Shown here piece after piece: positions 25,343 to 33,784 of a stretch of DNA of 64,000 nucleotides. The stretch lies in assembly GCF_018069625.1 (NCBI RefSeq), contig NZ_CP072941.1, positions 1,674,001 to 1,738,000 of the forward strand, read 5' to 3'. This stretch comes from Streptomyces yatensis. GTDB lineage: Bacteria; Actinomycetota; Actinomycetes; Streptomycetales; Streptomycetaceae. The notes beneath the pieces were generated by a model. The model worked only from the letters and a program-made list of their open reading frames with translations. It did no database searches and was not told the origin of the DNA. Position 1 is the first letter of the stretch. The number at the start of each line of letters is the position of its first letter. A program made the position numbers and the translations under genes.

Positions 25343-26089
25343 TCAGCCCGCCAGCAGCTCCTCGCCCGCCGCGTCACCGAAGGTGAGCCGGCAGGTGTCG
25401 GCCCGGTAGGTGGCCACCGCGACGGCCGCGGTGCGGCCCTCGGCCACATAGCGGGTGGTCACGAGGAGGACGGGGGCGCCGGGCAGCCGGTCGAGCTCCT
25501 TGGCGTCGTCCGCGCGGGCCGAGCCCAGCTCCACGGTCTGCTCACGGCCCTCCAGCTCCAGCCGGCGCAGCTCGCGCAGCACGGCGCGGGCGCGGGCCAG
25601 CCCGCTGGGGGTGTCGATGGCGGCGAGGCCGGGGACGGACTCGGCCGGTACGTACAGCAGCTCGGCGGCGAGCGGCTGGCCGTGGCTCATCCGGGTGCGA
25701 CGCACCCGGTGGACCGGGGTGTCGGGGTCGAGCTCCAGCAGCCGGGCGACCTCGGCGGGCGGCACGGCCTCGGTGCTGTCCACGGTCTGCCAGGTGTCCT
25801 CACCGGAGGTGTCGGTCCAGCCGTGGGCGTAGTCCCCGACGGCCACGCCGACGCGGGGCGGGGCGACGGTGGTGCCGACGCCGCGGCGACGCTGGAGCCT
25901 GCCCTCCAGCTCGAGCTGCTCGAGGGCCTGTCGGAGGGTGGCACGGGCGACGCCGAAGCGGGCTGCCAGCTCACGCTCGTTGGGCAGGATCTCCCCGACC
26001 GCGAACTCCGAGTCGAGCGCGTCGCTGAGCACGGTCTTCAGATGCCAGTACTTGGGCTCAGGCACCGATTCAAGCTGCGTGGTCCCCAC
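25343..26089 (-). CDS. GntR family regulator (HutC subfamily)
   Basis: A 248-aa regulator. The N-terminal winged helix (YWHLKTVLSDALDSEFAVGE, LPNERELAARFGVARATLRQ, LQRRRGVGTTVAPP) is followed by a UTRA ligand-binding domain (DTPVHRVRRTRMSHGQPLAA, PGLAAIDTPSG, VLLVTTRYVAEGRTAAVA). It is divergent from an SDR gene. A perfect TTGGTC-AA-GACCAA palindrome sits between them and resembles the TGGTCTAGACCA core bound by DasR-type GntR proteins. It therefore probably regulates itself and the SDR gene. It is not DasR itself by sequence. Confidence 0.9.
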   Translation of the reverse strand: MGTTQLESVPEPKYWHLKTVLSDALDSEFAVGEILPNERELAARFGVARATLRQALEQLELEGRLQRRRGVGTTVAPPRVGVAVGDYAHGWTDTSGEDTWQTVDSTEAVPPAEVARLLELDPDTPVHRVRRTRMSHGQPLAAELLYVPAESVPGLAAIDTPSGLARARAVLRELRRLELEGREQTVELGSARADDAKELDRLPGAPVLLVTTRYVAEGRTAAVAVATYRADTCRLTFGDAAGEELLAG

Positions 26090-26201
26090 GCTGTCCCCCT
26101 TGATTCCGACGGCCGGCAGTCGTGCGCGCCTGCACAGTTATGCGCGCTTCTTTATTAAAGGTTGTTGCAGTATCAATGTGACCATAAGGCGGCGTGCGAA
26201 C

Positions 26202-26215
26202 TTGGTCAAGACCAA
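26202..26215. promoter_or_regulatory. GntR-type operator palindrome
   Basis: Perfect 14-bp palindrome TTGGTCAAGACCAA in the AT-rich intergenic region between the divergent GntR and SDR genes, 113 bp from the GntR start and 70 bp from the SDR start. GntR/HutC proteins such as DasR recognise TGGTC...GACCA sites. Confidence 0.6.
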
Positions 26216-26284
26216 TCCTTTGACCGGTTATCGTCGGTGACCGTCGGAACGAAATGCGTAACGGGGCGGGAGCTGAGCAAGCGG

Positions 26285-27037
26285 ATGGGCATGGACCAGG
26301 TCACGGTGGTCACCGGGGGCAGTCGCGGAATCGGAGCGGCGGTGGCCGTGCGGCTCGCCCGCGCCGGGCACAGCGTCGCCATCGGCTACGAGAGCGCCCA
26401 GGACGCGGCCGAGCGGTGGGCGGCGGCGGTGCGCGCGGAGGGTGTGCGGTCGGTGGTCGTCCAGGCCGACACCAGCGACGCGGAGCAGGTCGAGGCGATG
26501 TTCGACCGGGTGCGGGAGGAACTGGGCCCGATCACCGGTCTGGTCAACAACGCCGGGATCACCGGGCCGTTGGGCCGCTTCACCGAGACCTCACCCGAGG
26601 TGATGCGCCGCGTCGTGGACGTCAATGTGACCGGGGCCCTGCTGTGCGCCCGGCGCGCGGCGCGCGAGATGTCCACGCGCCACGGCGGGCAGGGCGGCGC
26701 CATCGTGAACATCTCCTCGGGCGCGGCGACGACCGGCAGCCCCGGGGAGTACGTGCACTACGCGGCCAGCAAGGCGGCGGTCGACGCGATGACCGTCGGA
26801 CTGTCGAAGGAGCTGGCGGCGGAGGGGATCCGGGTCAACTCCGTCCAGCCCGGGATGACGCTGACCGACATCCACGAGCGGATGGGCGACCCCGAGCGGC
26901 CGTGGCGCGTCCAGGGGCGGGTGCCGATGGGACGGCCGGGCGAGCCGGAGGAGATCGCGGGCGCGGTGGCGTGGCTGCTGTCGCCGGAGGCGTCGTACAC
27001 GACGGGCGCGGTGCTGCGGGTCGCGGGCGGACTGTAG
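26285..27037 (+). CDS. SDR family NAD(P)-dependent oxidoreductase
   Basis: A 250-aa classical short-chain dehydrogenase. It has the cofactor motif TGGSRGIG near the N-terminus, the VNNAGI strand, the catalytic Ser in INISSGAATTG and Tyr-x3-Lys in VHYAASKAAVDAM, and the C-terminal SPEASYTTGAVLRVAGG. An Asp/Glu selecting NAD is not evident at the end of strand 2, so NADPH is possible. ATG at 26285 or 26291, with GGGAG upstream. It is likely controlled by the divergent GntR protein. The substrate is unknown. Confidence 0.92.
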   Translation: MGMDQVTVVTGGSRGIGAAVAVRLARAGHSVAIGYESAQDAAERWAAAVRAEGVRSVVVQADTSDAEQVEAMFDRVREELGPITGLVNNAGITGPLGRFTETSPEVMRRVVDVNVTGALLCARRAAREMSTRHGGQGGAIVNISSGAATTGSPGEYVHYAASKAAVDAMTVGLSKELAAEGIRVNSVQPGMTLTDIHERMGDPERPWRVQGRVPMGRPGEPEEIAGAVAWLLSPEASYTTGAVLRVAGGL

Positions 27038-27046
27038 CCGCGCCGC

Positions 27047-27087
27047 GGGCACCGGGCACCGGGCACCGGGCACCGGGCACCGGGCAC
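27047..27087. repeat. GGGCACC heptamer tandem repeat
   Basis: Five perfect copies of GGGCACC and one partial copy directly after the SDR stop, followed by GTAGG/GGCAC-rich imperfect repeats up to about 27140. This is probably a variable-number tract. Confidence 0.8.
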
Positions 27088-27221
27088 GCTCGGCGTAGGG
27101 GTAGGCGTAGGCACAGGCACCGGGACAGGCACCGGGACTACCCCCCGGTAACTCTTGCTGACATGCTGTCTCATACGCCGCATCCGCGCCTGCCCGAACG
27201 CCGATCGCGAGGAGCTCTCCC

Positions 27222-28052
27222 ATGCCCGCGTCCCTCTCCTTTACCGTCGCCACCCCCGGCGGCCCCCGCACCGCCCGGGTCGTGCACGAACGGCGCGGCG
27301 CGGGGCGGCCGTTGGTACTGCTGCACGGCATCGGCCACCACTGGCAGGCATGGGAGCCGGTGCTGGACATCCTCGCGGTCGACCGCGAGGTGATCGCCGT
27401 GGATCTGCCCGGCTTCGGGGCGTCGGACGCGCTCCCGGACGGCATCCCCTACGACCTCGACGGCGTCATACGGGTGCTCGGCGCGCTCTTCGAATCCCTT
27501 GGCGTCAAACGCCCCGACGTGGCCGGGAACTCGCTGGGCGGGCTGTTCGCCCTGGAGCTGGGCCGGCTCGGACTCGTACGGACCGTCACCGCGCTGTCCC
27601 CGGCCCAGTTCTGGAACGAGGCCGAGCGCCGCTACGCCTTCGGTGTGCTGTCCGTCATGCGGGCCGGTGCGCGGGCGCTGCCGCCGCCGCTGGTGGCGTG
27701 GCTGGCCCGCGGCGCGGCCGGACGGGCCGCGCTGACCGGCGCCATCTACGCCCGGCCCGCGCGGCGTTCACCGGCCGCGGTCGTCGCGGAGACGCGGGCG
27801 ATGCGTGAGGCGGTCGGCTTCGACGCCACGCTCGCCGCCGGAAACTCCGAGCTGTTCACGCATGACATCCCCGATATCCCGGTCACCATCGCCTGGGGCT
27901 CGCGCGACCGGGTGCTGCCGCGCCGCCAGGGCGTCCGCGCCAAGAGGGTCATCCCCGGCGCCCGGCTGGTCCGGCTCCCCGGCTGCGGCCACGTGCCCAT
28001 GAACGACGACCCGGCGCTGGTCGCCCGCGTCATCCTGGACGGCAGCCGCTGA
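27222..28052 (+). CDS. Alpha/beta hydrolase
   Basis: A 276-aa alpha/beta-hydrolase-fold protein. The oxyanion strand is LVLLHGIGHHWQAWE, the nucleophile elbow is VAGNSLGGLFALE (GNSLG, catalytic Ser), the acid is in ITIAWGSRDRVLP-like VTIAWGSRDRVLPRR, and the catalytic His is in LPGCGHVPMNDDP. GAGGAGCT precedes the ATG. It is monocistronic and ends at a strong hairpin shared with the convergent phoD gene. The substrate is unknown. Confidence 0.9.
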   Translation: MPASLSFTVATPGGPRTARVVHERRGAGRPLVLLHGIGHHWQAWEPVLDILAVDREVIAVDLPGFGASDALPDGIPYDLDGVIRVLGALFESLGVKRPDVAGNSLGGLFALELGRLGLVRTVTALSPAQFWNEAERRYAFGVLSVMRAGARALPPPLVAWLARGAAGRAALTGAIYARPARRSPAAVVAETRAMREAVGFDATLAAGNSELFTHDIPDIPVTIAWGSRDRVLPRRQGVRAKRVIPGARLVRLPGCGHVPMNDDPALVARVILDGSR

Positions 28053-28110
28053 CGACCGGCTTCGCGCCCGGCGTCCCGGATCTCCCGCTGTTCCCGTCGC
28101 GGCCCGGTGC

Positions 28111-28141
28111 GCGGCCCCGTGGGTGTTCCGCACGGGGCCGC
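28111..28141. terminator. Bidirectional terminator between hydrolase gene and phoD
   Basis: Perfect 11-bp inverted repeat GCGGCCCCGTG / CACGGGGCCGC with a 9-nt loop, between the two convergent stop codons (58 and 18 bp away). Confidence 0.8.
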
Positions 28142-28159
28142 GGACCGCGCCGCATACGG

Positions 28160-29758
28160 CTACTGGCCGACCAGACCAGGACGGAGAACCTTGGTGAAGA
28201 GCACCTTGCCGCCGTCCTCGCGCAGCCGGACCGTCATCTCGGCGCTGTCGCCGTCGATGTCCACCTCGCCGTAGAACTGGAAGCCCTCGGCGGGCGAGAC
28301 GTTCGCCACGGTCGGCGCCTTGACGAAGGGCTGCTCGGGGCCGAACGTGCCGTCCAGCTTGACCGAGGGGAAGGCGCCCGCGTTCAGCGGACCGGAGACG
28401 AACTCCCAGAACGGGGCGAAGTCCTTGAACGCCGCCCGCGAGGGGTCGTAGTGCTGCGCCGAGGTGTAGTGGACGTCCGCCGTCAGCCACACCGTGCCGG
28501 TGATCTTCCGGTGCTTGATGTGCCGGAGCAGGTCGGCCATCTGCAGCTCACGGCCGAGCGGGGCGCCCGGGTCGCCCTGCGCGACGGCCTCGAAATCGGT
28601 GTCCCCGTCCGGGACCACCAGGCCCAGCGGCATATCGCAGGCGATGACCTTCCACACCGCGCGCGACCGCGACAGCTCGCGCTTGAGCCACCTCAGCTGC
28701 TCGGCGCCGAGGATGCCCTGGGCGTCCTCCGGCTGGCGGTTCGGCGAGTTGGCGTCACGGTAGGTGCGGCAGTCCAGCACGAAGACGTCCAGCAGCGGGC
28801 CATGGTGCTGGACCCGGTAGACGCGGCCGCTCGCGTCCGGCCGCAGCGTGCTGATCGGGAAGTACTCGGCGAACGCCCGGCGCGCCCGGGCGGCCAGCAC
28901 GTCGACGTTCTTCTCGGTGTAGCGGTCGTCGACCAGGATCTCGCCCGGGTACCAGTTGTTGAGCACCTCGTGGTCGTCCCACTGGGTGATGGTCGGCACC
29001 TCGGCGTGGAAGCGGCGCAGCGCGGCGTCCAGGAGGTTGTAGCGGAAGTTGCCGCGGTACTCGTCGAGCGTCTCGGCGACCTTGGTCTTCTCCGGGGTGA
29101 TGAGGTTGCGCCAGGTGGAACCGTCGGGCAGCTTGACGGTCTCGGTCATCGGGCCGTCGGCGTAGATGTTGTCGCCGCTGCACAGGAAGAACTCCGGCTC
29201 GCGGCGGCGCATCTCCTCGAAGATGCGGTAGCCGCCGTGGTCCGGGTTGATGCCCCAGCCCTGCCCCGCCAGATCGCCCGACCAGACGAAACGCACGTCC
29301 TTACGGCGCTCGGGAACCGTGCGGAACGTGCCGTGGACCGCCTCGCTGGTGCGGCGCGGGTCCTCCGGGTCGGCCAGCAGCACCCGGTAGTGCACCTGGC
29401 TCCCGGCGGGCAGGCCGTGCAGTGCGGTGCGGCCGGTGAAGTCGGTGCCGGGACCGACCAGCGGGCCCCGCCACCGCTTGGCCCGCGCGAAGGACTCGGT
29501 CGCGGACGTCTCCACGATCATGCGGGCCGGACGGTCGGAGCGGACCCACACCAGCCCCGAAGACGTCGTCACATCGCCCACCTGAACGCCCCACTGGGCG
29601 CTCGGACGCCCCGACAGCGCCTGGGCGGGCGCGCCGGACGTGCCGGACGCGGCCGACGCGGCCGATGCCACGGCGGGCACCGCGAGCGCCGCCGACGCGG
29701 CCGCCGACCCCTGCAGTACCGTGCGCCGTCCGATCCCTCTGCCGGATTCCCGCCCCAT
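28160..29758 (-). CDS. phoD: Secreted alkaline phosphatase PhoD
   Basis: Tat-exported Ca2+/Fe3+-dependent phosphodiesterase/alkaline phosphatase, 532 aa. The N-terminus carries a twin-arginine signal (GRRTVLQG followed by an Ala-rich hydrophobic stretch). The mature part has VRFVWSGDLAGQGWG and FFLCSGDNIYADGP (metal-binding Asp/Asn), TQWDDHEVLNNWYP, and VWLTADVHYTSAQHY near the C-terminus, all PhoD hallmarks. The upstream region contains a possible PHO box, consistent with induction by phosphate starvation through PhoR-PhoP as known for streptomycete phoD. Confidence 0.94.
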   Translation of the reverse strand: MGRESGRGIGRRTVLQGSAAASAALAVPAVASAASAASGTSGAPAQALSGRPSAQWGVQVGDVTTSSGLVWVRSDRPARMIVETSATESFARAKRWRGPLVGPGTDFTGRTALHGLPAGSQVHYRVLLADPEDPRRTSEAVHGTFRTVPERRKDVRFVWSGDLAGQGWGINPDHGGYRIFEEMRRREPEFFLCSGDNIYADGPMTETVKLPDGSTWRNLITPEKTKVAETLDEYRGNFRYNLLDAALRRFHAEVPTITQWDDHEVLNNWYPGEILVDDRYTEKNVDVLAARARRAFAEYFPISTLRPDASGRVYRVQHHGPLLDVFVLDCRTYRDANSPNRQPEDAQGILGAEQLRWLKRELSRSRAVWKVIACDMPLGLVVPDGDTDFEAVAQGDPGAPLGRELQMADLLRHIKHRKITGTVWLTADVHYTSAQHYDPSRAAFKDFAPFWEFVSGPLNAGAFPSVKLDGTFGPEQPFVKAPTVANVSPAEGFQFYGEVDIDGDSAEMTVRLREDGGKVLFTKVLRPGLVGQ

Positions 29759-29822
29759 GGTGCCCTCCCGTTGCTCGTAGAACTGCTGTGCTGTTGTGTT
29801 TGTTATCGGTGCAAGATGCCGC

Positions 29823-29847
29823 CCTTACGAACGCCCAGTGAATAACC
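29823..29847 (-). promoter_or_regulatory. Possible PHO box upstream of phoD
   Basis: On the phoD-sense strand two 11-bp direct-repeat-like units, GTTATTCACTG and GCGTTCGTAAG, resemble degenerate PhoP-binding units (consensus GTTCACC plus four bases). They lie about 70 bp before the phoD ATG. The match is partial. Confidence 0.35.
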
Positions 29848-29955
29848 GGGCGCCCGCACCGGGGAAGTGCCCCGCGCGCCGTCCCCGAGAAGTCACCGTA
29901 AGGGCTGCCACGTTTCCGCGCCGGGCACCGTAAGGGCGCCGCGTACCGTACGGGC

Positions 29956-30489
29956 ATGGGATCCACCGACGCCCCCGGCCCGGCCTCCCGTCTCACCTAT
30001 CCGGAGGTGGGCGCCACCCGGCGGTGGCCGCTGCCCGCCGGCTATCACCATCTGCGGGTGCGGACCCGTGTCGGCCACGGGCGGGGCACGTTCGAGGCGG
30101 CCGGACGGGCGGTCATGGACTGGCGGATGCACCGGGCGGTGGGGGTGTCGATCCGCGCCGCGGATCCGCTCGCCACCCCGGGGCGCCCGGTCGTGGTGGG
30201 CCTGGGGTTCGGGCGGCTGCGGCTGCGCGCGCCGTGCGAGGTGGTGTGGACGGTCGCGGAGGAGACGCGGACCGGCTTCGCGTACGGCACGCTGCCCGGC
30301 CATCCGGAGCGCGGCGAGGAGTCGTTCCTGGTGGAGCTGGAGCCGGATGGCTCGGTGGTGCTGACGGTGACGGCGTTCAGCCGCCCCGACTCCTGGTTCA
30401 GCCGGGCCGGCGGGCCGCTGGTGCCGCTCTTCCAGCGGGCGTACGCACGACGTTGCGGCAGGGTACTGCGCAGGTGGGCGGTAGAGTGA
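29956..30489 (+). CDS. DUF1990 family protein
   Basis: A 177-aa protein of the DUF1990 family, common in actinomycetes and plants. It has LTYPEVGATRRWPLPAGYHH, WRMHRAVGVSIRAADPLATP, RLRAPCEVVWTVAEETRTGF and FAYGTLPGHPERGEESFLVE, then FSRPDSWFSRAGGPLVPLFQ. The family has a StART-like, lipid-binding-type fold by prediction, and no activity is established. It is single and divergent from phoD. Confidence 0.88.
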   Translation: MGSTDAPGPASRLTYPEVGATRRWPLPAGYHHLRVRTRVGHGRGTFEAAGRAVMDWRMHRAVGVSIRAADPLATPGRPVVVGLGFGRLRLRAPCEVVWTVAEETRTGFAYGTLPGHPERGEESFLVELEPDGSVVLTVTAFSRPDSWFSRAGGPLVPLFQRAYARRCGRVLRRWAVE

Positions 30490-30612
30490 CGGAACCTCGG
30501 ACTTCAACCTTTTGATTTCGGACAAAATAAGCTTCTGTTATCAGATACGCCCTTAACCCATAGGTCACAGTCCGTTCGTGATCACGCAACACCTTTGCGC
30601 GAGGGTGTTTGC

Positions 30613-31878
30613 ATGACATTTCGAGCGACCCCCGAGCCCCCTTCCCGGCGCCGCCCCCGCTGGCGGCACGAGCTGGTCGCATGGTGGTCACGGCGCCAGG
30701 ACCACGCGCCGCCGGGCAGCTCACCCTCGCCCGCGGCCGACGCACACACCGCCCACGCCGCGGGCGCCCCGGAGACCACGGACCCCGAGGCCACCACGCT
30801 GTGGCGGATGCGCACGACCGTACGGGACGAGCCGGGCACCCTCGCCGCGCTGTGCGCGGCGCTGGCCGGGCACCAGGTCGACATCCTGGCCCTGCAGACC
30901 CATCCGCTGACGGACGGCACGGTGGACGAATTCCTGCTGCGCGCGCCCGAGGCCCTGCCCGCCGCCGAGCTGACCGACGCCGTCGCGGCCGCGGGCGGCA
31001 GCGACACCTGGGTCGAGCGGGCCGACGCCCACGACCTGGTGGACGCGCCGACCCGGGCGCTGACCCTGGCCACCCGCACCGCCCTGGACGCCGCCGAACT
31101 CCCGCTCGCCCTGCGCCAGTTGTTCGGCCGCTGCACCATCCACTCGGTTCCCGCCAAGTCCTTCAGCGGCCGCTCCCTGGAGAGCACCCCGCCCGCCGAA
31201 GGTGTCCTGGAGGAGACCGTGATGCGGCTGCGCGACCCGTCCGGCGGCGCGATCATCATCGAGCGGCCGTATCTGCCGTTCACCCCGACCGAGTTCGCCC
31301 GGGCCCGTGCGCTGGTCGAGCTGGACGCCCGGCTCGGCCCGCGGATCCCGCACGACGGCGATGTGCTGACGCTGCCCGAGGGCAACGCCATCACCGTGCG
31401 CCGCGCCGACGCCGGCGACCTGGCCGCGGCCCGCGAGATGCACGTCCGCTGCTCCCCCGCGACGCTCGCGCTGCGCTACCACGGGCCGGTCGGCGACGCC
31501 GACCGCTACCTCGCCCATCTGCTGAGCCCGCGCTTCGGCCGCACCCTGGCCGCGTACACCGCCTCCGGGCGGCTGGTCGCCCTCGGCCATCTGCTGTGGG
31601 ACGGGGACGAGGCCGAGGTCGCGCTGATCGTCGAGGACGAGTGGCAGCGGCGCGGCGTCGGCGGGGAGCTGCTGCGGCGGCTGGTCGCGATGGCCGCCGA
31701 GACCGGCTACGAGAGCGTCTACGCCGTCACCCAGTCGGCCAACACCGGCATGGTGACCGCGATGCGCGCCCTCGAACTGCCGCTGGACTACCAGATCGAG
31801 CAGGGCACGCTGGTGATCAGCGCCCGCCTGGACCCGGCACCGGCACCGGCACCGGTCCCCCCGCTGCCGCACTGCTGA
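30613..31878 (+). CDS. ACT domain-GNAT acetyltransferase fusion
   Basis: A 421-aa two-domain protein. Residues about 60-130 form an ACT-type regulatory fold (MRTTVRDEPGTLAALCAALA, DILALQTHPLTDGTVDEFLL). Residues about 262-405 form a GNAT domain (ITVRRADAGDLAAAREMHVR, ALIVEDEWQRRGVGGELLRR with R-R-G-V-G-G for acetyl-CoA). ACT domains bind amino acids, so this may be an allosterically controlled acetyltransferase. It starts at an ATG after a 123-bp AT-rich region. The C-terminus is a PAPAPAP-rich tail whose DNA overlaps the convergent trans-sulfuration gene by 62 bp. Confidence 0.85.
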   Translation: MTFRATPEPPSRRRPRWRHELVAWWSRRQDHAPPGSSPSPAADAHTAHAAGAPETTDPEATTLWRMRTTVRDEPGTLAALCAALAGHQVDILALQTHPLTDGTVDEFLLRAPEALPAAELTDAVAAAGGSDTWVERADAHDLVDAPTRALTLATRTALDAAELPLALRQLFGRCTIHSVPAKSFSGRSLESTPPAEGVLEETVMRLRDPSGGAIIIERPYLPFTPTEFARARALVELDARLGPRIPHDGDVLTLPEGNAITVRRADAGDLAAAREMHVRCSPATLALRYHGPVGDADRYLAHLLSPRFGRTLAAYTASGRLVALGHLLWDGDEAEVALIVEDEWQRRGVGGELLRRLVAMAAETGYESVYAVTQSANTGMVTAMRALELPLDYQIEQGTLVISARLDPAPAPAPVPPLPHC

Positions 31879-33157
31879 CACCGGCCGGGACGTCGCCGTG
31901 GGCCGCGGGCCGCGCCCGGTGGGCGCCGCGCCCGGCCGGGCTGCCGTCGAGCGCCTGGTCCAGGTCGCGCCACACGTCCTCGACGTCCTCGAGCCCGACC
32001 GACATCCGCAGCAGCCGGTCGCCGATCCCCGAGGAGTGGCGGTCCCCCTCGGCCACGATCCGGTGGCTGATGGAGGCCGGGTGCTGGATGAGGGTGTCCA
32101 CACTGCCCAGGCTGACGGCCGGGGTGATCAGCCGCACCCCGGCGATCACCGCATGCGGATCGCCGTGGGTCTCGAAGGCGACCATCGCCCCGCCGATCCG
32201 CGGATAGTGGACGCGGGCCACCCGGGGGTCGGCGGCCAGCCGCCGGGCCAGCTCGGCGGCGGTCGCCGAGGCGGCCCGCATCCGTACGGGCAGCGTGGAC
32301 AGTCCGCGCAGCAGCAGATATCCGGCGAGCGGATGCAGCACCCCGCCGGTGGCGAACCGCACCTGACGCAGCGCCCGGGCGAACTCCTCGTCGCAGGCCA
32401 CCACGCCGCCCATCACATCGCCGTGGCCGCCGAGGTACTTGGTGGCGCTGTGCAGGACGGCGCTCGCGCCCCGCTCGGCCGGGCGCTGCAGCACCGGAGT
32501 GGCGAAGGTGTTGTCCGCGAGCAGCGGCACGGTGCCGCAGGAGTGGGCGACGGCCCGCAGATCGACCTCGGCGAGCGTCGGATTGGCCGGGGTCTCCACC
32601 ATGACCAGGCCGGTGTCGGGGCGTATCGCCGCCGCGATCCCGGCCGGATCCACCCAGGTGACCTCGGTGCCCAGCAGCCCGGCGTCCAGCAGATGGTCGC
32701 TGCATCCGTACAGCGGGCGGACCGCGACCACATGCCGCAGCCCCTGGGCACCGCGCGCCAGCAGACACGCGCTGAGCGCCGCCATGCCGCTGGCGAACGC
32801 GACCGCGCTCTCGGTGCCCTCCAGCCGGGCCAGGGCGGTCTCGAAGCGGGCCACGGTGGGATTGTCCAGGCGGGCGTAGACGGGCGGGCCGTCCGGCCGG
32901 GCGCCGGTGGCGGCGAACGCGTCGATCCTGGCGGCCTCCTGGCGGCTGTCGTACGAGGGGTAGGTCGTCGACAGATCCAGGGGTACGGCGTGCAGTCCCC
33001 TGGCCGGAAGGTCCTCGCGCCCGGCGTGGACGGCCTCGGTGGCGAAGGCGTGCCGTGCGCCGTGGGTGCCCGGCGCGCTTCCCGTGGTCCCCGCGGCCCC
33101 CGCGGCCCCCGTGGTCCCCATGCTCTCCGTGGTCTCCGTGCTCTCCCTGATGTCCAT
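31817..33157 (-). CDS. Trans-sulfuration PLP enzyme (cystathionine gamma-synthase/lyase family)
   Basis: A 446-aa Cys/Met metabolism PLP enzyme. It has [21 protein letters not shown] (the Y-x-R phosphate/PLP contact), [46 protein letters not shown], and [15 protein letters not shown] with the PLP Lys near residue 240. It cannot be assigned between gamma-synthase, gamma-lyase and methionine lyase by eye. A low-complexity 40-residue leader (TTGAAGAAGTTG) precedes the fold. ATG at 33157, with an alternative GTG at 33178. It is divergent from an Lrp-type regulator that probably controls it. Confidence 0.9.
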   Translation of the reverse strand: MDIRESTETTESMGTTGAAGAAGTTGSAPGTHGARHAFATEAVHAGREDLPARGLHAVPLDLSTTYPSYDSRQEAARIDAFAATGARPDGPPVYARLDNPTVARFETALARLEGTESAVAFASGMAALSACLLARGAQGLRHVVAVRPLYGCSDHLLDAGLLGTEVTWVDPAGIAAAIRPDTGLVMVETPANPTLAEVDLRAVAHSCGTVPLLADNTFATPVLQRPAERGASAVLHSATKYLGGHGDVMGGVVACDEEFARALRQVRFATGGVLHPLAGYLLLRGLSTLPVRMRAASATAAELARRLAADPRVARVHYPRIGGAMVAFETHGDPHAVIAGVRLITPAVSLGSVDTLIQHPASISHRIVAEGDRHSSGIGDRLLRMSVGLEDVEDVWRDLDQALDGSPAGRGAHRARPAAHGDVPAGVSSAAAGGPVPVPVPGPGGR

Positions 33158-33216
33158 GGGTGAAGGGTGAACAACCACCGGAAGCCCGCGGTCGATGCCC
33201 GTGCTACGTTCGGCCG

Positions 33217-33711
33217 ATGGCCGAAACCGTCGTTCTCGATCCGGTGGACCTCCAGATTCTGCGGCTGCTGCAGAACGACGCCCGGACCACCTACCGCGAT
33301 CTGGCCGCCCAGGTCGGCGTGGCGCCCTCGACCTGTCTGGACCGGGTGACCCGGCTGCGCCGCTCCGGCGTGATCCTCGGCCATGAACTCCGCCTGGACC
33401 CCGCCAAGCTGGGGCGCGGCCTCGAGGCCCTGCTCTCGGTCCAGCTCCGGCCCCACCGCCGGGAGCTGGTCGGCCCGTTCGTGGAGCGGATCCGGGCGCT
33501 GCCCGAGTCCCGGGCGCTGTTCCATCTGGCCGGGCCGGACGACTATCTGGTGCACGTCGCGGTGGCCGACACCGCCGATCTGCAGCGGCTGGTGCTGGAC
33601 GAGTTCACCTCGCGCCGCGAGGTGGCCCGGGTCGAGACCCGGCTGATCTTCCAGCAGTGGAGCTGCGGCCCCCTGCTGCCGCCCGCCCGAGACGGCTCGG
33701 CAATCTCGTAG
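33217..33711 (+). CDS. Lrp/AsnC family transcriptional regulator
   Basis: A 164-aa Lrp/AsnC protein with an N-terminal HTH (LDPVDLQILRLLQNDARTTY, DLAAQVGVAPSTCLDRVTRL, RRSGVILGHELRLDPAKLG) and a C-terminal RAM ligand-binding domain (VQLRPHRRELVGPFVERIRA, LAGPDDYLVHVAVADTADLQ). A -10-like TACGTT at 33205-33210 ends 6 bp before the ATG, suggesting a leaderless mRNA. Divergence from the trans-sulfuration enzyme suggests amino-acid-responsive control of that gene. Confidence 0.92.
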   Translation: MAETVVLDPVDLQILRLLQNDARTTYRDLAAQVGVAPSTCLDRVTRLRRSGVILGHELRLDPAKLGRGLEALLSVQLRPHRRELVGPFVERIRALPESRALFHLAGPDDYLVHVAVADTADLQRLVLDEFTSRREVARVETRLIFQQWSCGPLLPPARDGSAIS

Positions 33712-33784
33712 CACACCTCTGTTCCCGCTCGTCACACTCCCGTGGTGCTGACGCCGCACCCCGGAACGTACGAGGATGGGCCGC

